Part shown: piece after piece, positions 40,801 through 54,584 of the stretch | How positions within the stretch are numbered: position 1 is the stretch's first letter | Layout: every line of letters starts with the position of its first letter | Origin: Homalodisca vitripennis | Taxonomy: Eukaryota > Arthropoda > Insecta > Hemiptera > Cicadellidae | Assembly (NCBI RefSeq): GCF_021130785.1 | Contig: NC_060207.1 | Coordinates: forward strand, 106,304,001-106,368,000 | Length of the DNA: 64,000 nucleotides | Direction of reading: 5' to 3' | Notes under the pieces: generated by a model | What the model was told of the DNA's origin: nothing | The model's input: only the letters and a program-made list of their open reading frames with translations | Database searches by the model: none | Position numbers and translations under genes: made by a program

Positions 40801-43800
40801 TTTTGTAGTACTCAAAGATGGCAAATGTCCAGGAAAATCCTGTTTTCTTAAACATAATGTGGTTTGAGGAGGCTTTAATTCTAGCATGTTCCGTCATTAA
40901 AGTTTAATACTTAAATGATAATGGTAACACAACTGGATTATGAAACTCTACTGTCATAATTAACAATTTGTGGAATTATGTGTAAACATGTCTAAGAAGA
41001 TTATCCCTGTTACTGATTTACGTATGCTTTATGTACTTCTGTAAAAATGTTTGAATGTTTTGAAGAATACTGTTTCACAACTTGTTTCCTTACTACCGGT
41101 GTCGGTTGATTTCTGTTTACATATCCACAATATATGTTTGCATTTGTCCTTTTATGATCCTCTTGTGAATGGATTGATAACCCGTATTTCATTAAACTTT
41201 ATTCTAGAATTACGCACCCTTATAACATAGCTTAGTTAACGTATCACCTGCATCATCTTTATTAAGGCCTTTGATAAGTTTTGCTATTTTGACTTATTAA
41301 AATTTACTCACAGCTTCAACTCGTTATATAAAAAAAAATATCAAATATTTTAAAAATAAAACGAGAATGTTTACTAACTTTGACCCATTATGAATAGAAG
41401 GAATAAATACAAAAAAATACATTTTAAAAGTTACAAAATTCAGATATTGGTTATTGAATAGTGTTTCTTAATCACATCGGAAATTGATTAAAACCAAGAG
41501 TTATATTATTCTTTGATACGTACATAAAAAAGTAATTTTCAAAATGTTTATTTATCAGTGGTCAGTGGTATTTATCAAGAAGATAAGATAAAAATTGTTT
41601 TTTACTGTACAAGTTTGGAGCTCTAAAATTTTTTTTCAAAACTAAAATACCAAAATTACTACATATCATTAGACAACCTAAATGCACATTCAGATAGAGA
41701 AATATGGGGAAATATTATTATAATGCATTATTTTTCACTCTTGTGAATTATTTTGTCGATAAAAAATGTCTATTCAAAACATGTAACAAATGTTATTTCG
41801 AATACTATAGATATAGGTATTCTATATATGAAACCCGATCTTAAGTATGTATTACATCTTTGTTGTGGTATGCATAAAAATCGTGTTTAATAGTCAGATG
41901 ACTTGTTAAAAATATATCCCCGTCTTTTAATTGTTGAAAAAGTATACGTTACGATCTGTACACGTTGCTTCTTTCATTCTCTCGAGCCTTCCCTATTCTC
42001 TTTTTTCAGCTCATTTTCACCCAAACTTGTTTAACAATGATAAGTGTATTTCACACGAGGTGCTATAGGTTCATCTTATACACGTTTTACATCAACTTTA
42101 CCTTATTACCTTCAATGAAATAAATAATAAACAATAAATACTACTAACAACTACTAAGTTTCATAACTACAATCAATAACATATCTGTAAAACGAAATAA
42201 AACAATTATGTAATTTATGTAACATTATGTAATTATAAAACCATAATGTTGGTTAATATTGTACTCAAAGAAGCAAAGTGTTTGTAGTTTTTAATACCAT
42301 ATCCTATTATTTTTCCATGGTCGCAGTTAATCAAACTGCGTTTTGCTGCTTTTCTAATTACAACAACATGTATAAAATATGTCCATATTGCCAATCGAGA
42401 ATAGTTGAAAAATCTGCCTAAAACTGGTTAAAAGTATTTTTTATCCACTTTTTTAAAATGTTTTATCAATTATTTCACGTTTCATTTTTATTGAATTACA
42501 TGGGCGTGTCCTGCAACAAAAGGTGAGATTTCTGTCTTTGTTTGAAAATGTCTGAAAAAGATAAAGAAATGCAAGAGCGTCGCGTGTCCGACATACAACA
42601 GATTCCACTCGATCAGTAATACCTAAATGTGATAGAAGGTGAAGCCAAGAAAATCATGAAAATATTCTAGCATAATAAAAGTATAACATATCTGAAGTAG
42701 TGAGACTCATTATTGCATGAATATACTACATTTTGTTACCATAGGCCTACTTAGTGACTTTCCTGACTGACGTTTAGTGTTTTATCAAGTTAGTTTGTTT
42801 CTTTCGTATTTCTTGTATTTTTATACTTAAGTGCTAGCTACTTTAGACGAAACATCGTATGTTTCTTAGTTTCATTAAACGTCAACACCAATATGATATC
42901 CACTTAAACCGATTAGGTATATAATAGTTGGTTATGGATTAGTTTTTAGTCACTGATTTTAGTATATTACATTTTAGAGTTTAGCATTTTCGTTTATTCT
43001 CATAAATAATTATCTAAGTAAATGTTTACTAAAGTAATATTTTGAAATGGTGGTTTCCGATAGCTTTAATCTAATAGTTTTTATGATCTAGATATTTATT
43101 TTTAAGCAATGTGTAGTGTACGAACGTAGGTATTTCGAAATGTTTTTAATGTAAGCACGATGTTAAATTGTCCTTTCAGACTTTGTCTCGTCATATTACA
43201 AAGTAACAGTAGATGTAGTGTGGTTCATTATTCAATATTAATTTGTTCGGTGTCCTTCTACCATCTTATTCCTTATCAGTTCCAATCTGGTGTGGTTACT
43301 TTCTCACATAGTAAAGGCTATACAATATGCGTGAGAGATGAGTTCATGCATACTTTAAGTGTATCTTTCTATACTTAAAAACGCATTTATGTTGTGTGAT
43401 GTGTTTGTGGGTTATTAGCCACTCGCCTTCTTGATAAAAAATAAAAGCAGAACATAAGGTTGTATTGATAATATGGAATCTCTTTGGTTGGAATTAGGAG
43501 AGCAAATAAACTTTCTATTTTTATTGACTTATTCTTTTTGTTTAACGAATCAGTTAGTCTTGTTAAGAAATATCTATTTTGTCCCTGTATAGGTAATATT
43601 AATTTAGAAATCTATAGTTTCTTTTAAACAGTTTATCCGTGACTAAATATTATTAAAAATAATTCTAAAATTAAATCAATCACCTGACATGTAATCGAGA
43701 ATTTTTATCACTAAATTATATTATAATTTAAGAAACTAATCATTACTAATAAGTAATGTTTTATCTGAAACATTAAAATTTTTTATTACATTAAAAAGCC

Positions 43801-44148
43801 CAGTTTGTTATTGGGACTGACTGTACTGATAGGCATCTTTATTTGAACCCACAGGGACAATGCTGTATTTAAAACACTTGAATGCCCTTAAATTAGTTAG
43901 TCGTGGTTAAGTTAAGCATGGCGACAATTAAAAATCAAATTTATTGGTAAAACAACCAAAGTACCTTTGAATGATGATTTTTTAACTTTCAGTTTCGGAT
44001 TTTAAATATAAACTGTTTTACTATCTTTCCAGAATATTGATAATAAAAATGCTAGACAGAACGTATCTTTTACAATACATTATAGGTTTAATATTTTAGA
44101 GAATCAGTATAAAGGATTTTAACGTAGATTAATAAATCTGTAGTAATT

Positions 44149-44218
<70 letters not shown>

Positions 44219-46560
44219 AGCAATGCATCTGCTATTACACTTTTAGGTAAAATATTATTATTTAACATAAATTGATAATTCTATCATGTTTAAACTGTGT
44301 TATAAACTCTGAATGACGTAATGGAATAATAACTTATCAGATATTTTATTAATCTATTGTAACTAATTAAAATATTTATATCATTTTGGAACTGTTTTCA
44401 GTTTATTACCACTATTTGGCTAATATATTTTATGACACTTTACACAGTTACTATGTTCTGCACAGTTGCATACAGACGTTTTATAACTATGTTGCCATAA
44501 AAATTAGATTTTTGTTATTGGTTGTGAATAAATTATTAAATTTGTTTATTCCGATAATAGTTTATCTTTCGTCGTACCTGATACTAATTTACTACTTTTT
44601 ACTACTATATTACTTAATACTTACTGTATTACTACTTAATACCTTTTAGTTATTTCTCATTAAAATGGTAAATTATAATTTGCTACGTTTAAATTAGAGA
44701 CTGACAACATGAATATTGTAGTACATCATCCGCTGTAACCGGGGAAACGTTAATTACTATAACTGGTAATTACTTATTAATAATCTGTGTCGGGTTGAAA
44801 GCGAATACAAGCAAACTAATGTATCTGTTATTAACGTATTTCCTAACACGTTGTTTATTAATATAGTTCGTATTAAAAGGGAATTATTGTATATTACTGG
44901 TCTATTTAAACTAACTTTATGAAATTCCAACAACATTCTTAACCATGAGAACTAACCGTGATGATAGGTATACGAATTTCTGGAAAGTTCATCGTTTCTA
45001 AACAACAGATGTAGCATACTTATAGATTTTTGGTTCGTTGTAAATTTTTCTTATCAAACGTGTGTTTGGCAGTCCACATTAAAAATCACGGTTTACTTGT
45101 ATTGATTTAAAGATAATCTGTTAGGAAGGTTGTGACCTAATTGGTTATTAAATAAATTACTTTGATATATAACCTTTTTGGTGATTTAAAATTATGTGAG
45201 AAAGTAATTACACGTTTTAACAATCCTTACCACAACTTACAAGGCCTTACATGTCATTGACTATACAAAAATTATATGGTTTCTCGTATAAATGTGACCC
45301 AGTGTTATTTCGTATCACGATGAACCATAAGACATAAAAGTATGTGTTGTGTTATAACGATCAAATGTGTGTTCATATGTGTATAAGAAAATCCAAAAAC
45401 AAAAAATATTTGTATTTAAATATCGTATAAGAAAATCAAATTATTTTAATATTTATTGATAAATGGTTCAGATATTTATTTATTTTTAAATGAGTGTTAT
45501 ATTTGTTAATATATCAACTACGGTGTGTTACTGTTTCTAAATAAATGACAATCTTCATACAATAACTAAATTAAATGTTTAGAAAAACTCCTCGAATTGG
45601 ACACATTTTCTAGACAATCTATGGTATTATTGGTAGGATTTAAATTTCAACAATTTTATTTTATTAATTGATTTACAAACAATAACTATATCAAGTTTTT
45701 AATTAAATGGCTTATATTGTTTTCTTCAAGTACAAAAACCAAAAGAGCTCACTTTACGTTGCGTTCAGTATTGTATGTTGTATATTGTAGTTCTAATCTA
45801 ACCAAGTTTGGCACGTATCACCTCAGTTAAAGTAGAAAAATGTTACCTCATGTTTTGAGTATGAGTAAAAATAACAAATTTATTTATATTCTTAACCAAA
45901 ATTGTAACCAGAATGTAAAAAGTGGGGAATATACAATTTTTATAAAGCGTACAAAATGGAGAAACAAGTAGATAAATCGATAGTGTCAGTATGCAGGGAA
46001 AATACATTTATAAAATTAAATTATATTAAATTTTGAGAGTAAATTTATTATAGATATATATATAATTTATTAAATATAGGCTTCAGTATTTCCTTCGAAA
46101 GAAAAATTATGTTTAGATCACATATGTTGATATCTAAAAGCAAAAACGCTTACTAAAGCTGTAGTAACTGTCGCAATATATCTCTTTAAAACTTACTATT
46201 GAAAAATTATCCATAAATCAAAAACAATATTAAAAGAATATTGTTCTGCAAATCAAGCTTGTATGAAATTTGTTTAATGTTTGCTTAAAAAAATGCGTTA
46301 GTAGAAACACTGCAAGAAAATTTACAATTCAATAACGTTTTAGTTTCTTTAGGAATATGTTATTGAGAATGTTTCTTTTTAATATTTCTTTATACTATTC
46401 GACCGTCTTTTGTATCTCATTTAACAGTTCGTTTTTGTATTTTCTTCATCACTAATTATATGTGAGCTAATATTAAAACCTCAACTTATACAACAATAAA
46501 AGACCCAATTTTGAACACGTAAAGGAGTGTCTGACTGAATGTCATTATTGTTTTCAATGT
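40801..46560. other. Long AT-rich stretch without recognised genes
   Basis: I see no gene, splice-consistent exon or transposon here apart from the microsatellite at 44.15 kb. Short open frames look random. Confidence 0.6.
44151..44215. repeat. (TA)n microsatellite
   Basis: About 32 uninterrupted TA dinucleotides. Confidence 0.97.
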
Positions 46561-48745
46561 CGGGGGGAACAGAGCGCTTACAGTATATCCGTGTCAGTGA
46601 CTCAACGCGGTTCCTTTGTCTAGTTTGTAACCCTCTCCCGTCTCACTTCACAGCTAGTAGTCAAGGCAGATATGTATCAAAGTCGTGGAGGGGGGGGGGC
46701 TGAGCCTTCACCTCACAGTTGGCAGTCAGGCAGATCTAGTTCAATGGTAGGAGGAACAGAACCCTTACAGTATAGCCTATCCGTGTTAGTAACTCATCGT
46801 GGTTTGGTCTAGTTTGTAACCCTCTCCCGTCTCACTTCACAGCTAGTAGTCAGGGCAGATCTGTATCAATGTCGGGGAGGGAGGGAGCTGAGCCTTCAAC
46901 CCACAGTTGGCAGTCAGGCAGATCTAGTTCAATGTCAGGGGGAAGAGAACCCTTACAGTATATCCGTGTTAGTAACTCATCGTGGTGTTTGGTCTAGTTT
47001 GTAACCCTCTCCCGTCTCACTTCACAGCTAGTAGTCAGGGCAGATCTAGTTCAATGTCAGGGGGAACAGAACCCTTACAGTATATCCGTGTTAGTAACTC
47101 ATCGTGGTGTTTGGTCTAGTTTGTAACCCTCTCCCGTCTCACTTCACAGCTAGTAGTCAGGGCAGATCTGTATCAATGTCGGGGAGGGAGGATGCTGTGC
47201 CTTCAACTCACAATTGGCAGTCAGGAAGATCTAGTTTAATGGTAGGGGGAACAGAACTCTTACAGTATATCCGTGTCAGTGACTCTACGCAGTTCCTTTG
47301 TCTAGTTTGTAACCCTCTCCCGTCTCACTACACAGCTAGTAGTCAAGGCAGATATGTATCAAAGTCGTGGAGGGGGGGGGTGAGCCTTCACCTCACAGTT
47401 GGCAGTTAGGCAGATCTAGTTCAATGGTAGAAGGAACAGAACCCTTACAGTATAGCCTATCCGTGTTAGTAACTCATCGTGGTTTGGTCTAGTTTGTAAC
47501 CCTCTCCCGTCTCACTTCACAGCTAGTAGTCAGGGCAGATCTGTATCAATGTCGGGGAGGGAGGGAGCTGAGCCTTCAACCCACAGTTGGCAGTCAGGCA
47601 GATCTAGTTCAATGTCAGGGGGAAGAGAACCCTTACAGTATATCCGTGTTAGTAACTCATCGTGGTGTTTGGTCTAGTTTGTAACCCTCTCCCGTCTCAC
47701 TTCACAGCTAGTAGTCAGGGCAGATCTAGTTCAATGTCAGGGGGAACAGAACCCTTACAGTATATCCGTGTTAGTAACTCATCGTGGTGTTTGGTCTAGT
47801 TTGTAACCCTCTCCCGTCTCACTTCACAGCTAGTAGTCAGGGCAGATCTGTATCAATGTCGGGGAGGGAGGATGCTGTGCCTTCAACTCACAATTGGCAG
47901 TCAGGAAGATCTAGTTTAATGGTAGGGGGAACAGAACCCTTACAGTATATCCGTGTCAGTGACTCTACGCAATTCCTTTGTCTAGTTTGTAACCCTCTCC
48001 CGTCTCACTACACAGCTAGTAGTCAAGGCAGATATGTATCAAAGTCGTGGAGGGGGGGCTAAGCCTTCACCTCACAGTTGGTAGTCAGGCAGATCTAGTT
48101 CAATGGTAGGAGGAACAAAACCCTTACAGTATAGCCTATCCGTGTTAGTAACTCATCGTGGTTTGGTCTAGTTTGTAACCCTCTCCCGTCTCACTTCACA
48201 GCTAGTAGTCAGGGCAGATCTGTATCAATGTCGGGGAGGGAGGGAGCTGAGCCTTCAACCCACAGTTGGCAGTCAGACAGATCTAGTTCAATGTCAGGGG
48301 GAACAGAACCCTTACAGTATATCCGTGTTAGTAACTCATCGTGGTGTTTGGTCTAGTTTTTAACCCTCTCCCGTCTCACTTCACAGCTAGTAGTCAGAGC
48401 AGATCTGTATCAATGTCGGGGAGGGAGGGAGCTGAGCCTTCAACCCACAGTTGGCAGTCAGGCAGATCTAGTTCAATGTCAGGGGGAACAGAACCCTTAC
48501 AGTATATCCGTGTTATTAACTCATCGTGGTGTTTGGTCTAGTTTGTAACCCTCTCCCGTCTCACTTCACAGCTAGTAGTCAGGGCAGATCTGTATCAATG
48601 TCGTGGAGGGAGGTTGCTGAGCCTTCAACCCACAGTTGGCAGTCAGGCAGATCTAGTTCAATATCAGGGGAACAGAACCCTTACAGCAAATATGTGTCAG
48701 TTACTCGGTGCGATTGTATTGTCTTGTTTTAACCCTCTCACATCT
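46561..48745. repeat. Higher-order tandem array of ~187-bp units
   Basis: The anchor gtttgtaaccctctcccg recurs about every 185-187 bp from 46,625, with one short spacing of about 122 bp in each larger block. A 680-bp block (three full units and one short) is repeated nearly exactly (compare 47,104-47,400 with 47,784-48,060). Each unit is itself two related halves, cagggcagatctgtatcaat and caggcagatctagttcaatg. Units carry an acceptor-like cccgtctcacttcacag and a Ser-rich open frame (SSQGRSVSMSGREGAEPS). Homopolymer G length varies between units. Confidence 0.95.
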
Positions 48746-51700
48746 ACCCTCGCAGCTAACCGTTCAAATTGCTGCTGAAACAATAACATGAATGTACAAG
48801 CCTACACAAAGTTCATAGCAAGTGTTAATACCTACAATCAGAGTGGCTGTTAACGGGTCAAAATTTTAGCTGTATAACAAATATAGTTCGGGCGTCAATA
48901 AAAAAAAGACTGTGATGCCGCGCGTCGCGTGGGAACAATTAATTGCCATGGAGGCGTCCGGTACTTAGGCCACACTCATCGACGTGAGCTCTGCCCACAC
49001 TACGCTTTATTACAACACATTCGCCTGTTCACTGAGACCTTTACATATAATTGGACAGAGCGACCCCATGGTAAGACTAATTTGGAGGTCCTGAGTTGGA
49101 GTTTTACAACTACCTGGTCTTCTGAGGCTTTCATTTCCACACCACACTTTGCATTGTTTGCCGTTGTAGCCAAACGTAAAGAGGTTGCATCAGCAGGTTT
49201 AAGTATTTTTTATTATTTTATTTCTTAACTTCCTTAAACTATTTTCAAAGGACGAATCGCTAATTTTTCTGACAATTCTCGTGATGCGGCTTCCATTGCT
49301 CACAGTACTTTTTAGGTTAACATGCTCCCCACTCAGTTTCTTCTCCTAAAGATACCCTTGTCCTTCATGCGAATAAAATTGAACGAAAGGAAGCTTCAAT
49401 AATGTATGAATATTTTAAAATTACTGTCAGACTTTTTCCTTGTAAATCAAGCCTTTTTGTAAGGTATTCCGGATATCCTTCTTGCTCAATTTCCACAGCA
49501 AGTATCCCCTGTAAATGAAAAGGGTTAAATCAAATCTCGACACTCACCCCCTCCTCAGTTTTATTATTATGAACTTCATGAATTCTTTGAAGTATACTCT
49601 TGTTTAATTTCAATATTAAGAAAACTTTGCAGTACAAATCCACATATCTAAAAGATATAAAAAGATGCCAAACTTAATAAAACCAACCAGATCTGTGAAT
49701 TGAGACGGGTAAATTTCACTATTACATTCATGTTAATTTATTGTAAAGTTTATCATATGTTGTACTTTTTCTGAAAACGTTATATTGTATTAACAAGTAC
49801 CGAGTAAGGTCGAGTGTTATAACTATTTTTGTATGTCTGTGACTATAAAACTGTGTCGATCGATGTTCCCATATACTACAAGACAATCTTCTTTCTATCT
49901 AAATTAATGTTGGATCTTATTAATGTTCGTAATTTATTTTGTAAATTAATGTTATCACTAGTTGATATTTGTAAATATGTGCTCTCCTTGTGATATGCTA
50001 GACTAGCAATAGATACTTTATATTAAAATGTCGCTCCGACGGTTTAATTGCATTAAAGGAGTGTAACAGCAATACGAAAACTGCTGGTCATTTGATGTTT
50101 ATTGTTTTATTTATTACATCATTACATTCTTCTGTTCGTGTTTCAGTTTCAGTATGGATCGACGTAGTTAGGGCTTAGTTTCCCATTACGAGATTCCACG
50201 AGAATATTGCCACAGACAATCGAAATGTAGGAGCTAGAGTCCGTCAGCGCGTTAGCCTGATGTGATACAACAAATGTAATCAATGGTCTTGTAGTCTATA
50301 CTGTTCTAAATTTCTGACCTTCTCTATTCTGACTTAACTTGATCTCATCTCTCGAAGGTCTCTGGCGCAGGCCTCAATCAAACGTTAAGTAAATGTGGCA
50401 ATTACAAAAAGGCGTAGATATAAAAACGTTCATGTACTTTGATATGTATCACCCTGCTTTCTAAATGGTTTTCAAAATAGAAGGTTACCATTTCAACTGT
50501 ACAGCATTAGCCATAAGTGGGAGTACCCTTTAATGATCAAATTAAATTTAAACGTGATAATTAACTATATCATAATTGAGAATGTCAACGTAATTGTGTA
50601 ATGGGACTATATATCAGGTGTGTCCACTTTTTACTTTTTATATTTAAAATAATGTCATAGCTATAAAGTCTACAAGTGCCCCTATCTGAATCATGATAAT
50701 AAAAGAGAAAAACAGATTTGTTATCACTCCCTTGTTGTGGTTGCGAAACGGCTTTTACTTTCTACTCTCTTTCAGTGTTGTTTGATATATAAATATTGAT
50801 ATGTTCTGCCTTACGATACAAAGTGTTGAAACTTTAATATCTTAAGAGGCACGCTTTAGCAATTGATATTTCTAATTTATTAAGTGTATTGACAAAATAC
50901 ACTTTAAAAACCGTACTTTAAAAAATAGCATATCAAATTTGTGTAAAAGAAGTGTTTTGCACTTTTGTGTAATTCGGACAAACTGTATACGTGTAGAAAT
51001 TTGGCCTAATTCGATCTTAAGAATATCAATTCAACAAAAAATACTACTTTCAGTTTTGAGAATGATTTAGAAAGCATTATGGTTTTATATACCGTGTATT
51101 AATAGTACCGCAGTATTTAAATAAAATAATTCAATCCTTTCTTCTTGATTATCAATATTTTGTAAACCTGGAAAGATAGTGAATAGATATAAACCTCTAA
51201 GTTAGTTAACCCTAAATGATGGTTTCCATTCGAGAAAAATCCGGAATGTTATTTGAAAAGTTTGTTATTTTTAGACTAATCATTTACATTTCGTTATGTC
51301 ATTTAACTTCTTCCTCGGTATTCTGTCATCCCACCAATGTATATAATGTGTATAACTAATATTAATTTTAGTATTGAATTTGAATAATTAATATTATTAT
51401 TAACTGATTATTGTAATATTGCAGGACTTGTAACATATACCAATTAATATTCACTTATAAAACAAATATATTTAATATACTTTCAGTATATTATTACCGC
51501 CTTCACTATATTATTCAAATTATGAACAATTTACATTCAAAATTATAAACTTTTGTAGTATACATATTTTTATTCTATAAAAAGTTTACAATTCAACGTA
51601 AATTATAAACATGTGCTATTGGTATGATGGGTATTTATTATTTTTATATGGTATTTGGGTATTTTTTATTAAAGTTAAACTACTTTATTGGATAAATTAT

Positions 51701-54272
51701 TATATATTTATTGATGAAGAGTTTTTTCATAGATCTGAATTTGCAATATAACTAGCATTTTTATATTTCTGTGTGCACGGTGTTGTTTATTAATATTAAT
51801 AAAAATTTAAAAAACAATATATCTTATTTTTAGCGTCAATTAACAGAATCTAAAAATAACAAACAAAATATTATACTTATTTTTACAATCATATCTGTTA
51901 TTTTTTACAGCTAGATTAATTAATTGTTTAAGCCTGTTACACATTACTATCCGTAGTATCCATAGTGTCCTGCATCTGCTACATTTTTACAATCTTACAA
52001 ACGGCTGTGGTATAGAAAGGCAAAAAATATATAAACTTTATTTTCGTCGTTAAAAATGTTTTTTATGAATTCTGGAATATCAGAAATTTTGTCCAAAAAC
52101 AATAATTGACAAGGAGGTATTAAAAGTATTTCTTGCACTTAAAACTGACCTTAACGTAAGCTTGGTTGGACTGACTATGGATTCAAAATTGACTCGCATG
52201 GAGAGACCTTGCTATCTCTTGAACTTATGCTATGTACTTAACCTAACTTTGGAGTTGGCCTAACACTTTTGACTCTAAAGACACTTTCTCGTTCAATCTA
52301 CTTCTGCATAAATTATTGTAATATAATATTATATCTGACTCTATGCTCTGAATCTTGCTTGATTTCCTGTATGTTCACTGACAGAAAGTGTACTTCACAG
52401 TTAGTAGAGTAATGTTTACAAAAAAATGTTCTTTTAAAATCAAATAGACATATATTTCCATTTTGCTCATGTTCAGTAAAATGAATTTCTTGTTTTAATG
52501 TTAATTTTGTGATTTGTTAAAATTTTAAGTGAGACAAATAGTTTCTAGGGCCGAAACGTGTTTAATTGTTTCTCTGTCATGACTAGTGGTATGATTATAA
52601 TATTTCCATTCATATTTCAAGAGTCGAACAAATTATGTTTACTTAATACTGTTCTACCGTGCGATATCTATAGCTTTCTTAAACATTCTACTATTCTATG
52701 TAGTGATTTACATATCTAATTTTCACTCAAAATAAATGTTACCAACTTGTTGAACTAGATGTAGGTAGTGGAACAATAACTAGTTGTGTATATTTCCGAT
52801 TCCAATAATGCCAACTTTACGACTTGTCTTGTTCGTAGCATTTCTAAATAAGCTATTTAATGTACTTTGACACATAGACCTCTCCGGGACTGCGGTACTG
52901 CACAAGCTGCGTGGCCAACAACTCTTTTTTAACACAATTTTGTATCTAGCCTACTCGGACTCCTGCTGCACGTTACAGTTAGAGCGTATCTGGTTGTACA
53001 TATGTTACATTTATTTCCAGAGTGTAAGCGATAGCGATAAGAGTTCCACAGTGATCATACAAAGTGTTATATACATACATATTTTACTGTTGTAAATTAT
53101 ACCTATCCATGTACAAATGTATTTAACATTATAAATTTGACATGTATTTATAAATTCTACTGATTCATTTATTTCCCTATGTACCTTAAATTCAATAAGC
53201 TGTAAAGTAAAAACAAATATACGACATGATAAGTAAAGTTTTAAAAATTAAGTCATAACTTTTATTTCGACTCATACAACTATGTAATGGATTTTTGTGT
53301 GCATCTTAATGATAATAAGCCACGTATATTGCATTTTGATTACACGTTTTATACATAAGAAATTCAAAACTGGTATTCGGAACACCTTTATCATGTGTTA
53401 TTTTTGTAAAAATATTTATTTTGGGTTATTTTAAAAAAAACGGGTCCGTGTGAATAGGTCTACACGTTTAGTCACTATACACACTCATATCATAGCCAGT
53501 AGTATAGTTGTCTAGGTTTTTAGACATTCAGCATGTAGATAAGTAATTTAATATCCTAAAGACCCCATATCACTATTTTATGTTTTCTTACTCTTTTATT
53601 TTGATACTAAGACATCACAACGTCAGTCAAAATCCATCTTTTTTAATTTAACTATTCCTTCTCTCACCCCCTAACATTACAGCAAAAAATGGCAGCCATT
53701 TATGTCTATATTTAATTACGTCATATAACCCAATGATGGCTAAAAACTAAAATTTACCACTCTTAGTCTTATTACTGATATATTACAGTATATTTTTTGT
53801 CTTCGTTCAATTCATACATACTACTGCAAAGCATCTTAGATAGCATTTGTTTTTTTAAATGTCTGCTATGTAAAATACGCAATACTAGTTCGAGGTTATA
53901 TCAGGTGTCTCAATAATCCCTCTAAATCCTCCCTTCTCATTATTAACTTTTGAACGGAAATATATCAACAAATATCCAACGGGGGATCGTCTTATAAAAG
54001 TCATGTTTGTATATATATCTGAGAACTTCAATCTACAACCATGAAAAAGGGGTATGTTAAAAACACTAGATGTAAATTTAAGCTTATTCAAGAGCTTGTT
54101 CAAGTTAAATTTTAAGACATTGAATTGAAAACTCCATTACATCACTTACTAATCCATACCATTAACTAATAACAAAATAACGCACAAACGACATTTTTAC
54201 CTACTATACATTGTATTGCACAATACTAGAAGGAATGTTTTTTAAGTTTTCGTGATGTATTGTTTTTCGTAT
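48746..54272. other. Unassigned AT-rich stretch; possible Scyl2 3' UTR
   Basis: A G+C-richer patch at 48,910-49,560 contains short open frames that I do not recognise. A good acceptor lies at 50,146 (separate entry). The rest is AT-rich. Nothing else is supported. Confidence 0.5.
50147..50167 (+). CDS. Scyl2: Weak candidate for Scyl2 terminal coding exon
   Basis: A long pyrimidine-rich acceptor (acattcttctgttcgtgtttcag) is followed by TTT CAG TAT GGA TCG ACG TAG. Joined to exon j in phase 0 it would add FQYGST and a stop; a second acceptor 6 bp on would give YGST. Only the phase and acceptor quality support this, and it lies 13 kb downstream of exon j. Confidence 0.15.
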   Translation, partial: FQYGST

Positions 54273-54373
54273 TATAAAATAAAAATTATATATTACAAAG
54301 ATAATTTTGTAGATAAGTCGTTATACCATCGTTGTTCAATCAAACATTTAATTTCTTAATAAATTGTTTATTG

Positions 54374-54454
<81 letters not shown>

Positions 54455-54584
54455 TATATATATATATATACATGTACAATTCTCAATAAACAATTTATTA
54501 AGAAATTAAATGTTTGATTGAACAACGATGGTATAACGACTTATCTACAAAATTATCTTTGTAATATATAATTTTTATTTTATA
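54273..54584. repeat. Large palindrome, >100-bp arms around a (TA)n centre
   Basis: The left arm (54,273 to about 54,380) and the reverse complement of the right arm (about 54,475-54,584) are identical except for one C/A change and the extreme ends, over roughly 105 bp: for example gataagtcgttataccatcg on the left and cgatggtataacgacttatc on the right. The centre is about 95 bp of (TA)n, itself self-complementary. It may be a MITE or a replication-generated inverted duplication. Confidence 0.95.

Noticed and set aside
41010..41192. - strand 60-codon frame as part of a PLE near the 40.7-kb motif
   Set aside because: No reverse transcriptase or GIY-YIG motif could be read in any frame.
42838..42872. 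gaaacat..atgtttc hairpin with a GAAAC string as hammerhead
   Set aside because: A simple hairpin; no CUGANGA element or junction geometry.
47104..48732. Series of Ser-rich open frames as separate genes
   Set aside because: All are copies of the 187-bp repeat unit in one frame; no start or promoter context. Kept only as a possible mini-exon question.
52530..52580. ggccgaaacgtg as another hammerhead remnant
   Set aside because: No CUGANGA-like core or paired outer stem upstream.
54340..54525. Tyr/Ile-rich frame on the - strand
   Set aside because: Product of the (TA)n core of the palindrome.
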